From JAIOQJ01 sp963718635 (GTDB taxonomy: Bacteria; Planctomycetota; Planctomycetia; Gemmatales; Gemmataceae), in the NCBI GenBank assembly GCA_963718635.1, contig OY970367.1, positions 4,960,001 to 5,024,000 of the forward strand: 64,000 bases of DNA. Reading direction: 5' to 3'. Position 1 is the first letter of the stretch. The number at the start of each line of letters is the position of its first letter. Of the stretch, positions 59,409-64,000 are shown one piece after another. The translations under genes and the position numbers were made by a program. The notes beneath the pieces are model-generated. The model worked only from the letters and a program-made list of their open reading frames with translations. It ran no database searches and was not told the DNA's origin.

Positions 59409-60653
59409 TTGGCGAACGTCATTCCCATGCCATTGCCGAACTTGGATGACCCGGGGTTATACATCAATCGGGAACTCTCGTGGCTGGAGTTCAACCGGCG
59501 CGTGCTCGAAGAAGCCCGCGACCCCAAAGTTCCTTTGATGGAACGGCTCAAATTTCTCGCCATTTACTCGGCTAATCTCGATGAATTCTTCATGGTCCGC
59601 GTCGGGGGATTGCAGCAGAAAGTCCTGGCCGGGATTACGCGGTCGTTCGGCGCGGACAAGATGCCGCCCTTGGTCCAACTCGAACGGATCAGTCTGACGG
59701 TTGCCGAGCAAGTGCAAGAACTCTACCGGATCATGGCTGAGGACGTTCTGCCTTCACTGGATGCCGAAGGAATCGTCATCCGCCGCACGCGCGACCTGAC
59801 CGATGCCGACCGCAAGCACTTGCGCACCATGTTCGGCAATGAACTCTTTCCCGTGTTGACGCCACTGGCGATCGATCCGGTGCATCCATTCCCGCATCTG
59901 CTGAATAAGTCGCTCAACTTGGCAGTCGTGCTGAAAAGGCCGCGCAATCCGGAAAAACTCTTTGCCGTGGTTCAAGTGCCGGCCATGCTGCCGCGCTTTG
60001 TCCAGTTGCCGGCCGAGAAAGGTTTCGCCTTCGCCCTGTTGGAAACGGCCATCCGGCTGCATCTCGGCGAACTGTTTCCTGGCATGGAGCTATCTCATGC
60101 GACCGTCTTCCGAGTAACCCGCGATTCCGAATACGAGATCGACGACGACGAAGTGGAAGACTTGTTGAAGGCCATCGAAGAGGAAGTCCGCAAGCGGAAG
60201 AGGGGAGCAGCGGTTCGGCTGGAGATTGAGGCCGACGCCCCGGTGGAGATCGAACAATTTTTGATGAACGCTTTGAACCTGGAAGCGGCCGATGTATTTC
60301 GGATGCCCAAGCTGCTCGATCCGACTGGGCTATTTCAGATTTACAATCTGCCGGGTTTCACGCATCTTCGCGATCCGCAGTTCGTGCCCCAACCGGTGCC
60401 CGACTTTGCCTCGGCGTCGAGCATGTGGACGGCCATCCGCGCTCGCGATATCCTCGTGCATCACCCCTACGAGAGTTTCAATCCGGTCGTCGAGTTCATC
60501 GAGGCGGCCGCTCTCGACGATAAAGTGCTCGCCATCAAACAAACGCTCTATCGCACCAGTTCGGACTCGCCGATCGTGCCGCGCCTTGGCTCGGGCGGCC
60601 GAAGCGGGCAAGCAGGTCACCGCCGTCATCGAATTAAAGGCCCGGCTCGATGA
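59409..60653 (+). CDS. ppk: Polyphosphate kinase 1, N-terminal part
   Basis: It reversibly polymerises ATP gamma-phosphate into polyphosphate. N-domain: LYINRELSWLEFNRRVLEEA, MVRVGGLQQKVLAGI. Middle: LAIDPVHPFPHLLNKSLNLA, EYEIDDDEVEDLLKAIEEEV. Catalytic domain start: ILVHHPYESFNPVVEFIEAA, KVLAIKQTLYRTSSDSPIV. The start is TTG at 59,409 or ATG at 59,427. After SPIVP an apparent extra base at 60,582 breaks the frame; the last ~24 residues of this frame are spurious. Confidence 0.92.
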   Translation: MANVIPMPLPNLDDPGLYINRELSWLEFNRRVLEEARDPKVPLMERLKFLAIYSANLDEFFMVRVGGLQQKVLAGITRSFGADKMPPLVQLERISLTVAEQVQELYRIMAEDVLPSLDAEGIVIRRTRDLTDADRKHLRTMFGNELFPVLTPLAIDPVHPFPHLLNKSLNLAVVLKRPRNPEKLFAVVQVPAMLPRFVQLPAEKGFAFALLETAIRLHLGELFPGMELSHATVFRVTRDSEYEIDDDEVEDLLKAIEEEVRKRKRGAAVRLEIEADAPVEIEQFLMNALNLEAADVFRMPKLLDPTGLFQIYNLPGFTHLRDPQFVPQPVPDFASASSMWTAIRARDILVHHPYESFNPVVEFIEAAALDDKVLAIKQTLYRTSSDSPIVPRLGSGGRSGQAGHRRHRIKGPAR

Positions 60654-61012
60654 AGAACGAAACATCGTTTGGGCTCGCGAACTGGAGAAAGCGGGCGTTC
60701 ATGTTGTTTTCGGCTTCATCGGCCTCAAAACGCACTGCAAGGTATCGCTTGTCGTCCGTAAAGATGATGACTGCATCCGTCGTTACGTTCATTTGGCGAC
60801 TGGCAATTACAATCCGCAGACGGCACGGGTCTATACGGATTTAGGCCTCTTCACCAGCACGGTGGAATACGCGGAAGACGCCTCGGCTCTTTTCAATTAC
60901 TTGACCGGTTACAGCGAATTGCCTCAATGGAAAAAATTGGTGGTGGCCCCATCGCGCCTCCAATCGTTCATGATTGAGCAGATCGAGCGGGAAGCAGAAC
61001 TGCCAGCGCACT
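60583..61012 (+). CDS. ppk: Polyphosphate kinase 1, middle part
   Basis: It continues ALARAAEAGKQVTAVIELKA, then WARELEKAGVHVVFGFIGLK and CIRRYVHLATGNYNPQTARV, TDLGLFTSTVEYAEDASALF. This holds the IGLKTHCK region and HLATGNYNP, around the first PLD-like half of the PPK active site. It leaves frame at 61,009 by one extra base. Confidence 0.88.
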
Positions 61013-61588
61013 GGCAAGGGAGGCCGGGTGATCGCGAAGATCAATGGCCTCCTAGAGCCCGCTGTGGTTCAAGCCCTATATCGGGCCAGCCAGGCCGGGG
61101 TGAAAATTGATCTGATCTGTCGTGGCATCTGCGCGTTGCGGCCCGGGATTCCCGGCGTGAGCGAAAATATCCGCGTCGTCTCCGTCATCGATCGCTTTCT
61201 GGAACATAGCCGTATCTTTTTCTTCGGCAATGGCGGCGATCCTCTCGTTCTCATCGGCTCGGCCGACTGGATGGACCGCAACCTAAGCCGGCGTGTCGAA
61301 GTCGTCTTCCCCATCGAGCAGGCGGACTTGAAGCAGCGCTTGATACAAGAGATTCTCGCGATCAGCTTGGCGGACAACGTTAAAGCGCGCGAGCTCGGCC
61401 CGGACGGCGCCTACCGTCGATCCACGCCAGTCGATGGGGAAGTGCTGGTTCGCAGCCAGGAAAAATTCCTGCAGATCGCTGCGGAAAACGCCGCACGTCG
61501 GCAAAACATTTTGGAAGTCCCGGTCGTCCATACTGTAGACGCCCAACCTCCACGAAAACAGCGCGCTCGCCGTCGGCAAACGGGGTGA
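61010..61588 (+). CDS. ppk: Polyphosphate kinase 1, C-terminal part
   Basis: It continues TGKGGRVIAKINGLLEPAVV, QALYRASQAGVKIDLICRGI and CALRPGIPGVSENIRVVSVI with DRFLEHSRIFFFGNGG, the second phospholipase-D-like half carrying the His implicated in autophosphorylation. It ends with a basic tail. Assembled from three frames the protein is ~725 residues, normal for PPK1. Confidence 0.88.
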   Translation, partial: TGKGGRVIAKINGLLEPAVVQALYRASQAGVKIDLICRGICALRPGIPGVSENIRVVSVIDRFLEHSRIFFFGNGGDPLVLIGSADWMDRNLSRRVEVVFPIEQADLKQRLIQEILAISLADNVKARELGPDGAYRRSTPVDGEVLVRSQEKFLQIAAENAARRQNILEVPVVHTVDAQPPRKQRARRRQTG

Positions 61589-61652
61589 CACGGGCTGATT
61601 TTCGCTTAGTGCTCGCCAGAACGCAAGGGAGAGTGGAAGGACATGCTCCCGT

Positions 61653-61662
61653 TTGCCGGAAT
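61653..61662. repeat. TTGCCGGAAT tag
   Basis: TTGCCGGAATTGGTGGGCGA, one more copy of the short tag that borders repeats elsewhere in the window; here it stands alone between ppk and the BON gene. Confidence 0.45.
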
Positions 61663-61694
61663 TGGTGGGCGAACCCAGAGTTGCACGCAGCCAA

Positions 61695-62573
61695 TTAGCG
61701 CGCATCTAATTCATTTTTCACCATGCGCACGCCTGGCGTGAGTCGAATTATCCCTTCGACCAAACGCTTCTCGTCCTCGTCGGCCACTCTGCCGCGCAGC
61801 ACGACGACCTGATCTTCGATCACAACCTGGATGGCGGATGGATCCTTTAGCGTCGTCGAGCGATCGATGATGCCGCGCAGGTCGGATTGCAATTGCGAGA
61901 CCGCGATCACCTTGACCGGAAACTTCACCGTCGTCGAATACATAATGCGTGAAGCACTCGACGGCGACTGGCCCGGCGCCTTCAGCGCACTGCCCGATTG
62001 CCCGCCGGCGCTGCCGGGTCGGCCACCCGCGCCGCCGACATTGGCCGCGCCACCGCCGCCCGTGGCACCAAACGAAAGTTGGCCGAAGCCGCCTGCCTGC
62101 TGCGTGGTGGTCGCTGTGCCTGTCGAGTTCGAAGGGGTCGCCGGCGTCAGTTGATTGGGCCGGCCCATATAGAGCGGATTTGAGTAGGTGCTGCGCAGAA
62201 AGTTTGTTTGATCAACGCTGTTGCCGCCCGCGCCGGCTCCGCCGCCTGCGCCGCCGCCTAAACCGCCAAGACCGCCACCCGGTCCGCCGCCCATGCCACC
62301 AGCGCCGCCGGGCCCGCCCGATGCCGCGCCGCCTGCCCCGCCACCAGCGCCACCGCCTCCACCCATTGAGCCGCCGCCGAGCCCTCCGCCGCTGGAAGCG
62401 CCACCGAGTCCGCCGCCGCTAGAAGAACCTGCTCCACCCGTGGCGCCTCCGCCAAGGCCCCCGCCGCTAGAGGCGCCACCCAATTGCGCCTGCGCCCCCG
62501 ATGCGGACAACCACAAGGCAACGCCAGCGGCCATGAACGACCGTGCCAGCATTCGGCGGGTGATCCAAATCAT
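61695..62573 (-). CDS. Secreted Gly-rich protein with C-terminal BON domain
   Basis: 292 residues from the ATG giving MIWITRRMLARSFMAAGVAL with GGAG upstream. The signal peptide ends ASGAQAQ. About 100 residues of Gly/Ala/Ser-rich repeats (GGASSGGGLGGG-type) follow, a linker, and a BON domain (QLQSDLRGIIDRSTTLKDPS, VVIEDQVVVLRGRVADEDEK, RLTPGVRMVKNEL). BON domains bind phospholipid or act in the envelope. The Gly-rich region resembles a flexible surface stalk. The longer upstream frame adds a basic non-signal segment and is rejected. Confidence 0.75.
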   Translation of the reverse strand: MIWITRRMLARSFMAAGVALWLSASGAQAQLGGASSGGGLGGGATGGAGSSSGGGLGGASSGGGLGGGSMGGGGGAGGGAGGAASGGPGGAGGMGGGPGGGLGGLGGGAGGGAGAGGNSVDQTNFLRSTYSNPLYMGRPNQLTPATPSNSTGTATTTQQAGGFGQLSFGATGGGGAANVGGAGGRPGSAGGQSGSALKAPGQSPSSASRIMYSTTVKFPVKVIAVSQLQSDLRGIIDRSTTLKDPSAIQVVIEDQVVVLRGRVADEDEKRLVEGIIRLTPGVRMVKNELDAR

Positions 62574-62757
62574 GCGATTACTCCACGTGTAAACCGCTTG
62601 CCTTAATGACTTTGACTTCGCTGGGAAACGGCACATGCAAGCTAATATAACAGCTCTCGCTCTCTAAAGCGCCCAGTTAGGCGGACGGTAGCGATTATAT
62701 CGACCAGTCGGGTAAACCGGATTGAGCCGTTTTCGATAATTCACCAGAGGTTGAAGA

Positions 62758-63669
62758 ATGAAACTCGGTTTCGTCAGCGCCATCCTGGCCGATCTATCGC
62801 TCGAGCAAGTCCTTGCATTCGCTGCGGAGGAAGGCTTCGATTGCGTCGAGTTGATGTGTTGGCCGCCCAACGATGGCGATACGCGTCGCTATGCCGGGGT
62901 TTGTCATCTCGATGTTTCAAACTTCAGCGAAGAACAGGCGCACTCGTTTCAACATCTCGTGCATATCCATCAAGTTTCCATTTCCGGGCTTGGCTATTAT
63001 CCTAACCCGCTTGATGCCGACCCCGCTCATCGAAAATTCGTCGCGACTCATCTGAAGAAGCTGATCGCGGCAGCAGCCTTAGCCGACGTCTCCATCGTCA
63101 ATACGTTCATCGGTCGCGATCCCGTTAAAACCGTTGATGAGAATTGGAGCGTGCTGCGCGAAGTTTGGCCCGATATCGTCGCCACCGCTGAAAAAGCCGG
63201 CGTTCGCCTCGGCATCGAAAATTGCCCGATGCTCTACAGCAAGGATGAATGGCCCGGCGGCAAGAATTTGGCCAGCAATCCCGGCACTTGGCGCAGGCTG
63301 TTTCAAGAGTACCCGGGCAACACGCTCGGGCTGAATTTCGATCCCTCCCATTGCATCTGGCAGCATATCGATCCTTCCCGCTGCATCCGCGAATTCGGCG
63401 ATCGCCTCGTTCACATTCACGCGAAGGATACGCGCATTGAAGCGGACAAGCTTCACGAAGTGGGCAGCAACGGCATGGGTTGGCACACGCCCAAAATTCC
63501 CGGGCTAGGCGATGTCAACTGGCCTGCTTTCTTCTCGGCGTTGACCGACACCGGCTATGCCGGGGCCGTCTGCATTGAAGTGGAAGACCGAGCATTTGAA
63601 GGTTCGCTCGAAGACCGCAAGCGCGCTCTGCGACAAAGCAAGCGCTTCCTGGAACAGTTTGTTTCCTAA
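62758..63669 (+). CDS. Sugar-phosphate isomerase/epimerase (TIM barrel)
   Basis: 303 residues, GAGG ahead of the ATG. AP-endonuclease-2/xylose-isomerase-like barrel: MKLGFVSAILADLSLEQVLA, ALADVSIVNTFIGRD, AEKAGVRLGIENCPMLYSKD (metal ligand Glu), GLNFDPSHCIWQHIDPSRCI (Asp/His), RLVHIHAKDTRIEADKL (His/Asp), and IEVEDRAFEGSLEDRKR. The metal residues appear complete. Such proteins are often in sugar or inositol catabolism, but no partner is seen here. Confidence 0.85.
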   Translation: MKLGFVSAILADLSLEQVLAFAAEEGFDCVELMCWPPNDGDTRRYAGVCHLDVSNFSEEQAHSFQHLVHIHQVSISGLGYYPNPLDADPAHRKFVATHLKKLIAAAALADVSIVNTFIGRDPVKTVDENWSVLREVWPDIVATAEKAGVRLGIENCPMLYSKDEWPGGKNLASNPGTWRRLFQEYPGNTLGLNFDPSHCIWQHIDPSRCIREFGDRLVHIHAKDTRIEADKLHEVGSNGMGWHTPKIPGLGDVNWPAFFSALTDTGYAGAVCIEVEDRAFEGSLEDRKRALRQSKRFLEQFVS

Positions 63670-63753
63670 ACCCGGTTGTCCGATCTTCACCGTGAATCGT
63701 AAATCAAAGACATCAACTCGCTATGAAGTTCGCACGTGCGGGGAACGGAATCA

Positions 63754-64000
63754 ATGGATACGATCGGCATCGCCATGATAGGCTGCGGAACCGTCGGCGG
63801 CGGGGTGGCGAAATTACTCGTCGAGGAAAAGAATCGGCTGACGGCTCGCTGCGGCAAAGTCTTACAACTTCGCCATATCGTCGTGCGCGATCCTGCCAAG
63901 GCACGCCTTCATGTGCCGGGCGTTGTCGTTTCCACAAGCGCGGTTCAGGCCTTGGCCGACCCTCAAGTTTCCGTTGTTGTCGAACTGGTCGGCGGAGTGA
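63754..64000 (+). CDS. hom: Homoserine dehydrogenase, N-terminal part (cut by window end)
   Basis: ATG giving MDTIGIAMIGCGTVGGGVAK, then LLVEEKNRLTARCGKVLQLR, HIVVRDPAKARLHVPGV and SVVVELVGG. The GCGTVGGGVAKLL Rossmann motif and the following VVEL(V/I)GG region are those of homoserine dehydrogenase, which makes homoserine for threonine and methionine. The frame remains open at the window end. Confidence 0.85.
   Translation, partial: MDTIGIAMIGCGTVGGGVAKLLVEEKNRLTARCGKVLQLRHIVVRDPAKARLHVPGVVVSTSAVQALADPQVSVVVELVGGV

Noticed and set aside
62221..62592. Proline-rich plus-strand frame
   Set aside because: It is the antisense shadow of the Gly-rich repeats of the BON protein.

Overview
This window comes from a planctomycete, most likely a Gemmatales-like lineage. 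Marker families are a PVC-type heme-binding dehydrogenase with HEAT repeats (14.4-17.4 kb), a DUF1559-type protein, a Pkn-type kinase with a C-terminal anchor, an MJ0042-type zinc-ribbon membrane protein and a Tyr/Cys-rich secreted protein. No ribosomal RNA is present; the single tRNA is tRNA-Pro(GGG). Everything here is read by eye, and no database was searched.

Layout. 0-8.3 kb: a nucleotide-sugar epimerase, a zinc metallopeptidase, a large receptor-like membrane protein read in three frames, and an ArnT-like glycosyltransferase. 8.4-12.7 kb: small accessory genes (lipoprotein, ParE-type toxin/antitoxin operon, YbjN protein, GspF-like protein). 12.8-30.8 kb: mostly housekeeping, with a LarA-like protein, PVC dehydrogenase, infC with an ATT start, tandem-ACT protein, kinase, aspS, and obg overlapping coaX. 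30.9-43.3 kb: an accessory island of broken Rhs proteins with several toxin-tail/immunity pairs, palindromic elements at their breakpoints, and a high-GC insert. 43.3-44.1 kb: dense palindromes, including a tandem-duplicated array. 44.1-64 kb: a peptidoglycan-binding-like pair, rimO, tRNA-Pro, an S41 protease, larC, csrA, larE, a MarR regulator divergent from ilvC, fabH, an SDR threonine dehydrogenase, a HEPN two-gene module, ppk, a BON protein, a sugar-phosphate isomerase and the start of homoserine dehydrogenase.

How genes fit together. larE and larC are nickel-pincer-cofactor genes, and a LarA-like protein that could use that cofactor lies about 36 kb away; larB is not seen. ilvC, fabH, tdh and hom form a loose amino-acid/fatty-acid neighbourhood. 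obg and coaX look translationally coupled. In the Rhs island each toxin-like tail is followed within a few bases, or with overlap, by a candidate immunity gene.

Two warnings. Many core genes (obg, ppk, larC, tdh, the S41 protease, the GspF-like gene) carry single-base frame breaks, both insertions and deletions, so residual sequence error is likely and broken genes should not be taken as true pseudogenes. Second, at least five families of long perfect or near-perfect palindromes are scattered between genes, sometimes nested; they are the most striking non-coding feature.
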